Source: Thermodesulfobacteriota bacterium (lineage in GTDB: Bacteria > Desulfobacterota > Thermodesulfobacteria > Thermodesulfobacteriales > Thermodesulfobacteriaceae). Taken from it: a stretch of DNA of 37,691 bases. Below the pieces are notes generated by a model that ran no database searches, was not told the DNA's origin, and worked only from the letters and a program-made list of their open reading frames with translations. The DNA lies in assembly GCA_030578315.1 (NCBI GenBank), contig JAUQQL010000013.1, forward strand, positions 1 through 37,691. The letters are read 5' to 3'. A program made the translations under genes and the position numbers. Below, in pieces: positions 1-7,455 of the stretch. Positions within the stretch are counted from its first letter, which is position 1. Every line of letters starts with the position of its first letter.

Positions 1-576
1 TCTTTGTTAGAATCGTGTAATCTTTACATGTTGGTTACTTTTTGGTCAATAAATTACCTTAGCAATAGAGAAAATTTTCTGGAAAAAATTAAAAAGTTGT
101 TGGAAGAGGTAAAGGTAGAATTAACCCCTGAGCAAACTTTAATATATTGGCAAGACAAAAATTTAACTGAAGAACTTAGAACTAGAGAAATTGACGAAAA
201 AGTATCGGAAATTTCTGCTGTAAAAGAATTAAGGGAATTTTTAACTTTTTTTATGAGAGACCTTGCTCGTGGAAAAGATCTAGTGGCTGAAGGTAGAGAT
301 ATGGGAAGTGTAGTTTTTCCTTGGGCAAAATTTAAAATTTTTCTTACTGCCTGTCCTGAAATAAGAGCTATAAGAAGATATCAAGAAACTATTTTAAGTG
401 CCCAAGGCAAACGAACTTACGAGGAAATTTTAGAAAACCTTAAAAAAAGAGACGAACTTGATACCCAGAGAGAAGTTTCTCCTTTAGCCGTTCCTGAGGG
501 AGCTTATATAATAGACACTTCTTATTTATCCTTAGAAGAAGTTTTAAGTAAAATTTTGGAATTTATAAAAAAATGA
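1..576 (+). CDS. cmk: Cytidylate kinase, 5'-truncated by the window edge
   Basis: CMP/dCMP kinase of cytosolic pyrimidine nucleotide metabolism. The reading frame is open from base 1, so the N-terminal P-loop lies outside the window and the TTG at 4 is not a real start. Visible family features are EELRTREI, the EGRDMGSVVFP segment (the GRDMGTVVFP motif of the E. coli enzyme), the RR lid region, and RDELDTQREVSPL near the C-terminus. About 191 residues remain, matching the E. coli protein from its DSG motif onward. Odd: where the family has Asp-Ser-Gly...Tyr-Arg, this frame reads ESCNLYML, so the Asp, Gly and the Arg equivalent to E. coli Arg41 are all changed. The stop overlaps the next start as ATGA (573-576). 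Confidence 0.9.
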   Translation, partial: SLLESCNLYMLVTFWSINYLSNRENFLEKIKKLLEEVKVELTPEQTLIYWQDKNLTEELRTREIDEKVSEISAVKELREFLTFFMRDLARGKDLVAEGRDMGSVVFPWAKFKIFLTACPEIRAIRRYQETILSAQGKRTYEEILENLKKRDELDTQREVSPLAVPEGAYIIDTSYLSLEEVLSKILEFIKK

Positions 577-884
577 CAAGAAATGATTTTTTAACTTTAG
601 AAGAGTTTATAAAAAGAGAGAAATTAAAAGCTAAAAAACTTAAGCGTACAAAATGGTGGAGAAAAAAAATAGAAAGAGGTATTTGTTATTATTGTGGAAA
701 AAAAGTTTCTCCTAAAGATTTAACTATGGACCACAAGATTCCTCTTTCTAGAGGGGGAACTTCTGAACGTTTAAATTTAGTTCCTGCATGTAAGGAATGT
801 AATCGTAAAAAAAAATATTTATCTCCTTGGGAGTGGGAAGATTATTTAAAAATTTTAAAAGAGGAGAAAATGTGTGTGGAATAA
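573..884 (+). CDS. Small HNH endonuclease
   Basis: A 103-residue single-domain HNH nuclease. Residues 38-41 form a CxxC knuckle (CYYC), Asp53-His54 are the catalytic DH pair, Asn68 is the middle HNH residue, and Cys73/Cys76 form the second CxxC (CKEC-N), so a structural zinc is expected. The N-terminal 35 residues are very basic and probably contact DNA. It overlaps cmk by 4 bp, and its 3' end overlaps the glmS start at 872, so all three are translationally coupled. Small HNH proteins of this form occur in restriction, phage and housekeeping contexts; nothing nearby indicates a restriction system, so the substrate is unknown. Family call is firm, cellular role is not. Confidence 0.85.
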   Translation: MTRNDFLTLEEFIKREKLKAKKLKRTKWWRKKIERGICYYCGKKVSPKDLTMDHKIPLSRGGTSERLNLVPACKECNRKKKYLSPWEWEDYLKILKEEKMCVE

Positions 885-2716
885 TAGGTTATGTGGGAAA
901 TAGAAATGTTTTGGCAGTGCTTCTTGAAGGATTAAGAAGGTTAGAGTACAGGGGTTACGACTCTGCAGGAGTGGTTTTTTTTGAAAAAGAAAACATTAGA
1001 GTTGTAAAAGTTAAGGGAAAAATTTTAAATCTTCAGGAAAAGATTTTAGAAGAAAATTTTATAGAGAGTAAAGCACCTGGATTAGGACATACTCGTTGGG
1101 CAACTCATGGAGAACCTTCAACTGAGAATGCCCATCCTCATATAGACTGTAAAGGAATTTTAGCTTTAGTTCACAATGGTATTATAGAAAACTACTATTC
1201 TTTAAAAAAAGAGCTAGAAGCTAAAGGTCATCGTTTTAGTTCAGCAACTGACACCGAAGTTATAGTTCACCTGGTTGAAGAATTTTTAAATCAGGGATTA
1301 GAGCTTAAAGAAGCTTTTATTGCGGCTCTTAAAAAACTTAAAGGTGCTTATGCTATTGCTTTAATTTCACTAAAAGAACCTGATCTTCTTTTAGTAGCTA
1401 AAAATCAAAGTCCTGTAGTAATTGGTTTAGGAGAAGAGGAGAATCTAATAGCCTCTGATATTCCAGCACTTCTTCCTTTTACTAGAAAAGTTCTTTTTTT
1501 AGAAGATGGAGAACTAGCTTTTATTACTAAGGAAAAAGTTGAAATTTATAACTTGAAAGGAAAAAGGATCTACAAGGAATCTGTGGAAATTCAATGGGAT
1601 TTAGCCTCTGCCGAAAAAAGCGGTTTTCCTCACTTTATGCTTAAAGAAATTTACGAACAACCTGATGCTATTAAAAACACTCTTCTTGGAAGAGTAGATT
1701 TAGAGGAAAGAAAAATTGACTTTTCTAAAGAAGGCTTAAACAAAGATTTTTTTAAAGATTTGCAAAAAATCTTTTTAGTAGCTTGCGGAACTTCTTATCA
1801 CGCAGCTTTAGTAGGGAAGTACTTAATAGAAAAGCACTTGCCTTTGCCTGTGGAAGTGGACTTAGCTTCTGAATTTAGATATAGGGACCCTTTAATAAAT
1901 TCTAAAACCCTTTTTATTGCTATTTCCCAGTCTGGAGAAACTGCGGATACTTTAGCTAGTTTGAGATTAGCTAAAGAAAAAGGAGCTAAAATTCTTTCCA
2001 TTTGTAATGTTCTTGGGAGCAGTATTGCTAGAGAAAGTCACAAAGTAATTTACACTCAGGCAGGACCAGAAATAAGTGTTGCTTCAACTAAAGCTTTTGT
2101 TACTCAAGTTTTAATACTTATATTACTTAGTCTTTACTTAAAGTCTATTTTCAATTTCCATGAAGTTCAAAAGAACTGGATCGAATATCTAATACAATTA
2201 CCCTCTAAACTTAGACAGTTTACCGAAAAAGTTCATAAAGAGATAAAACAATTAGCAACTAGCTGGTATAAAGCAGAAGATTTCCTTTACTTAGGAAGGA
2301 ACATTCTTTTTCCTATAGCCTTAGAAGGTGCTTTAAAACTTAAGGAAATTTCTTATGTTCATGCTGAAGGATACGCAGCAGGAGAAATGAAACACGGTCC
2401 TATTGCTTTAATAGAGGAAAATGTCCCTACCGTAATTCTGGCAGCCAAGGAAACAGGGATTATCTTTGAGAAGACCCTATCTAATGCTGAGGAAATAAAA
2501 GCCAGAAGAGGACCTATAATTTCAGTAGTTACTGAAAATTCAGAGGAATTTAAAAAAATTTCTGATTATACAATAGAAGTTCCCTTGACTTATTGGGAAT
2601 TTTTACCTATATTCTATGTGATTCCTTTACAACTTTTAGCTTACGAAATAGCTGTTTTAAGAGGTTGTGATGTGGATAAACCAAGAAACTTAGCTAAAAG
2701 CGTAACTGTAGAGTAA
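872..2716 (+). CDS. glmS: Glutamine--fructose-6-phosphate aminotransferase
   Basis: Makes glucosamine-6-phosphate from fructose-6-phosphate and glutamine, the entry to UDP-GlcNAc for peptidoglycan and LPS. The frame is open further upstream, but the real start is GTG at 872: it gives M-CGIIGYVG, leaving the catalytic Cys1 after Met removal, and GAGGAGAA at 861-868 is the ribosome-binding site. The protein has 614 residues, close to the 609 of E. coli. The glutaminase domain (about 1-220) shows RRLEYRGYDSAG, GLGHTRWATHG and HNGIIENY. The first SIS domain carries VACGTSYHAALVGKY and SQSGETADT; the second carries LGRNILFPIALEGALKLKE and EMKHGP. It ends in the family-typical KPRNLAKSVTVE. No glmS ribozyme fits here, because the upstream gene overlaps the start. 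Confidence 0.97.
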   Translation: MCGIIGYVGNRNVLAVLLEGLRRLEYRGYDSAGVVFFEKENIRVVKVKGKILNLQEKILEENFIESKAPGLGHTRWATHGEPSTENAHPHIDCKGILALVHNGIIENYYSLKKELEAKGHRFSSATDTEVIVHLVEEFLNQGLELKEAFIAALKKLKGAYAIALISLKEPDLLLVAKNQSPVVIGLGEEENLIASDIPALLPFTRKVLFLEDGELAFITKEKVEIYNLKGKRIYKESVEIQWDLASAEKSGFPHFMLKEIYEQPDAIKNTLLGRVDLEERKIDFSKEGLNKDFFKDLQKIFLVACGTSYHAALVGKYLIEKHLPLPVEVDLASEFRYRDPLINSKTLFIAISQSGETADTLASLRLAKEKGAKILSICNVLGSSIARESHKVIYTQAGPEISVASTKAFVTQVLILILLSLYLKSIFNFHEVQKNWIEYLIQLPSKLRQFTEKVHKEIKQLATSWYKAEDFLYLGRNILFPIALEGALKLKEISYVHAEGYAAGEMKHGPIALIEENVPTVILAAKETGIIFEKTLSNAEEIKARRGPIISVVTENSEEFKKISDYTIEVPLTYWEFLPIFYVIPLQLLAYEIAVLRGCDVDKPRNLAKSVTVE

Positions 2717-2743
2717 GGAATTCATAAAGAGGGAGTTAGAACT

Positions 2744-2947
2744 ATGGAATGCAAAAAAGAGGACAATTTGAAAATTTGTAAATGTACTTATGAGCCATGT
2801 TCTAAAAAAGGAATATGTTGTGAATGTCTAAGATATCATCTTAGAATGTGTCAGCTCCCTGGCTGCTGTTTTCCAAGAGAATACGAATCCACCTATGATA
2901 GAAGCTTTGAAACCTTTGCTAAATTAGTGTTGGAGAGAAAGGTATAG
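2744..2947 (+). CDS. DUF6485-like small cysteine-rich protein
   Basis: A 67-residue protein with many Cys residues: CKC, EPC, CCEC, MC, and GCCFPREYESTYDRS at the C-terminal side. The CKCTYEPC...CCECLRYH...LPGCCFPREYE...TYDRS pattern matches what I recall as DUF6485, found in anaerobes; no biochemical function is known to me. The spacing suggests metal or Fe-S binding, which is inference. GGGAG at 2730-2734 precedes the ATG. The stop (2945-2947) sits on the presumed rsfS start, so the two genes are tightly linked downstream of glmS. Family call rests on pattern memory, not a search. Confidence 0.8.
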   Translation: MECKKEDNLKICKCTYEPCSKKGICCECLRYHLRMCQLPGCCFPREYESTYDRSFETFAKLVLERKV

Positions 2948-3294
2948 ATAGCGAAGTTTTAGTTCAAGAAATTGTAAAACTTTTGGAGTTTAAAAAGGCT
3001 GAAGAGATAGTAGTCATAGATTTAAGAAAAAAGGTTAATTTTACTGATTTTTTTGTTATTTGTAGTGCTTATTCTACTAGACATACTCAAGGACTTTCAG
3101 AGTATTTACTCACTGAATTAGAAAAGTTTGAAATTCGACCTCTAGGAATTGAAGGTTTAGAGTTAGGTCATTGGATAGTATTAGATTATGATACAGTAGT
3201 AGTTCATATTTTTTATGAGCCTATAAGAAAAATATACGCTCTTGAAGAACTTTGGGCAGACTTTTCCTCTCCTTTAAGGAAAAAAGAAAAATAA
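2944..3294 (+). CDS. rsfS: Ribosomal silencing factor RsfS, start codon unclear
   Basis: RsfS binds ribosomal protein L14 and blocks subunit joining under starvation. The core KKAEEIVVIDLRKKVNFTD, FFVICSAYSTRHTQ and GHWIVLDYDTVVVHIF is typical. The first ATG/GTG/TTG in frame is TTG at 2983, but homologous sequence (SEVLVQEIVKLLEFKKAEE) begins at least ten residues earlier. The frame is closed by a TAA at 2920-2922, and between it and 2983 only ATT (2923) and ATA (2944) could initiate. I give ATA at 2944 because GGAG at 2932-2935 is well spaced from it; this yields 116 residues. It would overlap the upstream stop as ATAG. A change or error at base 2946 (G to A) would explain both the lost ATG and the upstream stop. 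Confidence 0.85.
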   Translation: MDSEVLVQEIVKLLEFKKAEEIVVIDLRKKVNFTDFFVICSAYSTRHTQGLSEYLLTELEKFEIRPLGIEGLELGHWIVLDYDTVVVHIFYEPIRKIYALEELWADFSSPLRKKEK

Positions 3295-3364
3295 AAGTTC
3301 CTTACTTATAAAAAATTAAAGAAAGACTAAAAGACTAAAAATAAAGAAAATTATTATTTTTTTC

Positions 3365-3875
3365 GAAGGTTTAACGGAAGAAAAAGTTAAAAGGTGTTTT
3401 CTCCACTTATGGACCCTATATCCTAAAAGAAGAAAACAAACTTAAACTTTTTAAGACAATTATGGGAGGTTTTCTTGTGAGAAAGCATTGGTTAAGTATT
3501 TTTTTCCCTCAGTAGAAATTCTCGGAAGTGCTACTTTTATTTGTTCTTATAAAACAGGTACTATTAATATAGAAAAACTAAGACCAATCTTTTTAAGCTT
3601 TTCCTATTTATAACGACACAAGTCTTTATAAAGGGGACCCCTTATAAATTGCTTTACTTGAGTAGCATAGCTAGGGCTAATTCTTGAAGATAAATATGGC
3701 TTAAGTAAAAGTACTTCAGAACTATGGTGAAATTGTAGCAGTTTACTGAAGATGAGGGCAAACGATGCTCCTGTCTTAAAGGTAGCTGATTTAGAAATAG
3801 CAATGGGTCCAGATTCTCAGTTAACAAAAGAAACTGCTAAGAGGGTTATTGTAAACAATAATATTTCAATAGAGA
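3365..3875 (+). pseudogene. Relic of a P-type cation-transporting ATPase
   Basis: Fragments in several frames line up with a type II-like P-type ATPase, in the right order. EGLTEEKVKR then STYGPYILKEENKLKLF is the N-terminal cation-ATPase region. KALVKYFFPSVEILGSATF followed by ICSYKTGTI is the phosphorylation site, but the essential Asp of DKTGT is Tyr (TAT, 3548-3550). QNYGEIVAVT then NDAPVLKVADLEIAMG is the hinge motif GDGVNDAP. The actuator domain, the transmembrane helices before the site and most of the nucleotide-binding domain are missing. At least three frameshifts and two large deletions are needed, so the gene is dead. The transported ion cannot be read from what remains. Confidence 0.8.
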
Positions 3876-3927
3876 AAAACTTATTTTCAAAAAAAAAATA
3901 TTTTTCACTAAATACGAAGGAAATCCT

Positions 3928-4139
3928 ATGAAAGAAAAACCTAAAATCTTTTACAATGAGCTGACAATGGCTATTGCTCACTATTTTCTCTTTCGGTATC
4001 TTCTTACATTTTATCCTTATGAAATTGCTCTTACCATTAGTTTTACCTTTGTTTGTAATCTCTCAGTGGTCGGTAGGTATTCAAGAAATAGGAGAAAAAA
4101 CTTTTTGGCAAACCCATAGAAATACTCATAGAAATACTT
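3928..4139 (+). pseudogene. Frameshifted membrane-protein fragment
   Basis: An open frame starting at ATG 3928 gives hydrophobic sequence (TMAIAHYFLFRYLLTFYPYE) and then turns into unlikely sequence. A second frame from about 4030 gives LPLVLPLFVISQWSVGIQEI and continues GEKTFWQTHRNT to a TAA at 4139-4141. Read together they look like one membrane protein broken by a frameshift, but I do not recognise the family. It ends in a 12-base tandem duplication (CATAGAAATACT twice, about 4115-4138). It may be the end of the P-type ATPase relic or a separate dead gene; the sequence does not decide. Confidence 0.4.
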
Positions 4140-4157
4140 AAATTTAAACTCTTATAT

Positions 4158-5192
4158 TTACTTTGAAGTTAATGATAAAATATTTTGATAAGATATTTTA
4201 TAGAATTTTTTAAAAAACTCATCTGCAATTTTTGTCCAATTAATTTTTAATTCAGGGTAAAACTTTGCAGCATGCCAAGCAAGAAGTAATACTACTCTTG
4301 GGGTAAAAAGTCCTGTAATTTCTAATGGATATTTATAAACTTTTTTTTCTTTAATAGCTTTAATGCTTTTTAATTGAGGATTATTAAGTAAATCTTCAGG
4401 TTGGTAGGGAGCTGAACCAACGATAGTTATAATTTCTGGATTCCAAAGAAGAATTTTTTCTAAAGGGACCTCTGCTACAAACTCTTTTATTTCAGAAGCT
4501 ACATTTATACCTCCAGCTAAAAAAATAAGATCTTGCTCTTTCCAATAACCACCTAAAACCAAATTTGGTTTTTGAGAAAGCATAAGAGCTTTAACTCGCT
4601 TCTCATAAGGAATCTTACTTGTTTTAGAAACTACCTGATTTACTATATTTTTCATATAACTTACTAGTTCTTTAGCTTTTTTTTCTTGATTAAAAATTTG
4701 ACCTAAAAGTTCTATAGAATAGTAGTTTTCGCTTAAATTTTCTAAGTTTAATAAAATTAAAGGAATTCTTAATTTTTCAAACTTTTTCACTAGTTCTGAG
4801 CTCATACCAAAAGGATGTTCCGGTCCTATGCCAATTATTAAGTCTGGTTTTAAAGCTAATATCTTTTCCAAGTCAACATTTTTCAAATCCTGAGCTACTA
4901 TAGGGATTTTCCTAAGTTCCTTTATTAATTTAGATATAAAAGGACTTTCAACTACAGGTTTGCTTATTCCTACAACTTTGTTAATTTCTCCAAGAATGTA
5001 AATGGTCTCTATACAAGTTCCAGTAAGCACAACTACTCTTTCTACTTTACTTGGAATTTTAACTCTTCTTCCTTCAGTATCTATGACTAATTTATATTCA
5101 GAACTAAATCCTAAATCATAAAAAAAACCAAAGAAAAATAAAGAAAGAAAAACATAGAAGGCAAGTTTTTTTTCATTCAATTTTTTATACAA
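4158..5192 (-). CDS. BtuF/FecB-like periplasmic binding protein of an ABC importer
   Basis: A 344-residue class III periplasmic binding protein (Peripla_BP_2 type), which captures a metal chelate or corrinoid for a BtuCD/FecCD-type importer. The N-terminus is a signal peptide (about 1-30; KKLAFYVFLSLFFFGFFYD). Family features are the start of the first lobe (DTEGRRVKIPSKVERVVVL), the strand DLEKILALKPDLIIG, and the C-terminal FYPELKINWTKIADEFFKKF, resembling the end of iron/metal-chelate binding proteins. The predicted start is TTG, 28 bp behind the TonB receptor stop, with no strong ribosome-binding site. It is probably co-transcribed with that receptor. The permease and ATPase are not in the window. 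Ligand unresolved: cobalamin, ferric chelate or another metal complex. Confidence 0.85.
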   Translation of the reverse strand: MYKKLNEKKLAFYVFLSLFFFGFFYDLGFSSEYKLVIDTEGRRVKIPSKVERVVVLTGTCIETIYILGEINKVVGISKPVVESPFISKLIKELRKIPIVAQDLKNVDLEKILALKPDLIIGIGPEHPFGMSSELVKKFEKLRIPLILLNLENLSENYYSIELLGQIFNQEKKAKELVSYMKNIVNQVVSKTSKIPYEKRVKALMLSQKPNLVLGGYWKEQDLIFLAGGINVASEIKEFVAEVPLEKILLWNPEIITIVGSAPYQPEDLLNNPQLKSIKAIKEKKVYKYPLEITGLFTPRVVLLLAWHAAKFYPELKINWTKIADEFFKKFYKISYQNILSLTSK

Positions 5193-5220
5193 CTTTGTTA
5201 AAATTTTAGTAAAAGAAGTA

Positions 5221-7305
5221 TTAAAATGAATATTTTAAAACCACATTAGCTTGAATACTTCTTCCCGGATGTATCCAGATAAATTCAGTTTCATACTTTT
5301 TGTCAAAAAGATTGTCCACACTGAGAGAAAAATCCATAAGAAGATTGTTAGATAGTTTAAAGTTCTTCCAAACCTTGGCATTAAGAACTTGATAAGTCTT
5401 CATGTGGTAATAGGGAAGTTTAGTATTTTCATCATCATAAAATCTACTTCCTGAAAAGCGATAGTTAATAAATACATTAAATAATTTAGGATTAGTATAG
5501 ATTAGCCCAACGCTTCCCCAATAATCAGGGGAGTTTCTTAATTGATTTCCCCCTTTTAAAGGGTCATCAATTATTCTGGAACGATTAAGAGTAAGGCTTC
5601 CAAATAAATTAAGATTTTTTCCAAGGTTCTTTTTGATCATAAATTCTACACCGTAAATTTTTACTCCTCCGAGATTTTCAGTTCTAACTATGTTAACTCC
5701 TGGAAGATTCGGATGAGGGTCATATCTGTAAGATACGGTATCCTCTATTTTCCCGTAGTAAGGAGTAATAGAAATAAAGGTTTCCCACTTTTTTAGATCT
5801 AATTCAATTCCAAGGTCTAACATCCAGGTTTTTTCAGGTTTAAGACCTGGATTAGCTTCTCTCCAGGTTTTACCACTTCTAACATTTTGAAAATACCAAA
5901 TAGCAAGTCCAGGCCAAAAACCTGTTCCGGCGGAAGCTTTAAAAGAAAGAGTCTCAGAAAACTTATATCTTATACCTCCTCTATATGTAAACTTTTCCTT
6001 AGTAATACTTTTGGGTCTTTGAGGAGTAGAGAGAAGGTCAAATATGTCATGATATCTCCAGTGGTCATATCTTAAACCTACTAAAAAATTTAGTTTTTCG
6101 TTTAAGAGAAACCACTGATCTTGAAAATAAAAGGAGGTTTGGTCTGTAGTATACTTGCTTTTACTAGTTGCTCTACCAGTTGCTTCGCTTATGGTTGCTC
6201 TTTCTTCCCTGTCTCTTAACCAGGCAAATCCTAGGGTAGTGAGATGATTTTTAAAAATGCTTAGGTCAGCTTGTAGTTCTATAGGGAATCTTTTTTGTCT
6301 CCACTCAGACCTCGTAAAAGGTGTGTTATCCCAAAAAATAGTTTCATTTGTAATTACTGGACCTTTATCTTCTTTTCCTGGACGGTCAAGATGCTGATAT
6401 CCTAAATATCCTGTTAACTTTACTTTATTAAATAAGGTAGTATATAATCTTAAATTTAAAACTCCTTCTTCTCCATCCTCTATCCAAACTCTGTTTTTTC
6501 TTCCTCCATAAAGATAGATACTTTGATAATGATAACTAATCCAAAGACCGCTTCCCTTTTTATTATCATATCCTATTTTAGTATTAAAAAAATTTTGTCT
6601 ATAGTGATTTTCCTTTAAGGAAGCATAGCTTAACCAACCAGTTTTACCCTTTTGGTAAAGAGTCCACAAAACATCTAAAGGATTCATTTTATAGCCGTCT
6701 GAAAAGTCTCCTGAATAGGAAACATAATAGTGAAAATTCTTAACTTCATTTCCTATCTCCAGATGAGGACGAAACGTCTCCCTTGAACCGTATCCTAGAT
6801 CTAACTTTACTCCCGTATCTTTAGTCCCTTTTTTGGTTATGATATTTACTACTCCACCCATAGCGTTTGGACCGTAAAGGGCAGAAGAGGGTCCAAGTAA
6901 AACCTCTACCCTTTCTATGTCGTTAGGATGAACCGGAGTTGAAAGAAATGGAGTTACAGGAATGCTATCTACGAGATAAAGAGTTCTTCCTATAAAATAA
7001 CCTGTTCCTCTTAAGTGAATCCAAGAAGGTCCCCAGGGAAAGTACTGTCCTACATGAACCCCAGGTAAGTCCTTTATAAGTTCACCTAAATTTTGAATGA
7101 AATAGGTAGGTTGTTTTTCAATTTCTTTTCTGTCCACAGTATGAACAGTTACTGGTAAATTTTCTGCTTTACTTTCTGTTCTGGTCCCAGTAACTACTAC
7201 TTCTTCAATTTCCTTTTGTTCCTCTTTGGCCCAAATCGCAGGACTTGCTATTAATGTTAAAAGATTAAATAAAAATAAAAACTTAATAATTAACATTTTT
7301 TTCAT
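5221..7305 (-). CDS. TonB-dependent outer membrane receptor (first)
   Basis: A 694-residue outer membrane gated channel for a scarce ligand, energised by TonB. It has a signal peptide ending near WAKEEQ (about residue 26), a TonB box EEVVVTGTRTE, a plug domain (GELIKDLPGVHV, IHLRGTG, DIERVEVLLGPSSALYGPNA, GGVVNIITKKG) and a 22-strand-type barrel ending in the terminal aromatic YSF expected for BAM recognition. GGAGAA precedes the ATG. It is followed by the binding-protein gene, which puts outer and periplasmic steps in one leftward unit; the plug resembles BtuB/siderophore receptors in general. A candidate promoter lies at 7346-7373 on the minus strand. Substrate not determinable from sequence alone; no corrinoid riboswitch is visible in the 150-bp upstream region. 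Confidence 0.93.
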   Translation of the reverse strand: MKKMLIIKFLFLFNLLTLIASPAIWAKEEQKEIEEVVVTGTRTESKAENLPVTVHTVDRKEIEKQPTYFIQNLGELIKDLPGVHVGQYFPWGPSWIHLRGTGYFIGRTLYLVDSIPVTPFLSTPVHPNDIERVEVLLGPSSALYGPNAMGGVVNIITKKGTKDTGVKLDLGYGSRETFRPHLEIGNEVKNFHYYVSYSGDFSDGYKMNPLDVLWTLYQKGKTGWLSYASLKENHYRQNFFNTKIGYDNKKGSGLWISYHYQSIYLYGGRKNRVWIEDGEEGVLNLRLYTTLFNKVKLTGYLGYQHLDRPGKEDKGPVITNETIFWDNTPFTRSEWRQKRFPIELQADLSIFKNHLTTLGFAWLRDREERATISEATGRATSKSKYTTDQTSFYFQDQWFLLNEKLNFLVGLRYDHWRYHDIFDLLSTPQRPKSITKEKFTYRGGIRYKFSETLSFKASAGTGFWPGLAIWYFQNVRSGKTWREANPGLKPEKTWMLDLGIELDLKKWETFISITPYYGKIEDTVSYRYDPHPNLPGVNIVRTENLGGVKIYGVEFMIKKNLGKNLNLFGSLTLNRSRIIDDPLKGGNQLRNSPDYWGSVGLIYTNPKLFNVFINYRFSGSRFYDDENTKLPYYHMKTYQVLNAKVWKNFKLSNNLLMDFSLSVDNLFDKKYETEFIWIHPGRSIQANVVLKYSF

Positions 7306-7345
7306 AATTTTTCTCCTTTTTTCAAATTATTTTTTTAAGTTAAAA

Positions 7346-7373
7346 ACTATATCACAAAAAAATAAAAAAGCAA
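7346..7373 (-). promoter_or_regulatory. Sigma70-like promoter for the leftward TonB receptor
   Basis: On the minus strand TTGCTT (7373-7368), a 16-base spacer and TATAGT (7351-7346) lie about 40 bases before the receptor ATG at 7305. It is back to back with the promoter at 7392-7419. Called by eye in an AT-rich region. Confidence 0.5.
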
Positions 7374-7391
7374 TATATTTTAAAATCTTTA

Positions 7392-7419
7392 TTGAAATTT
7401 TTTATTTTTAAAGTATAAT
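7392..7419 (+). promoter_or_regulatory. Sigma70-like promoter for the methyltransferase operon
   Basis: TTGAAA (7392-7397), 16 bases, TATAAT (7414-7419), with the start codon at 7456. The -10 is a perfect consensus. The -35 boxes of this and the leftward promoter are only 18 bases apart, so a single regulator could control both arms of the island. Confidence 0.6.
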
Positions 7420-7455
7420 AAAATTTTTAAAATTATGAAATAAGGAAAACGAAGT

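Noticed and set aside
872-900. glmS ribozyme
   Set aside because: The HNH gene overlaps the glmS start, leaving no leader, and no ribozyme-like fold was seen.
7306-7455. Corrinoid riboswitch before either receptor operon
   Set aside because: The region is 150 bases of AT-rich DNA with two promoters and no B12-box-like or structured GC-containing elements.
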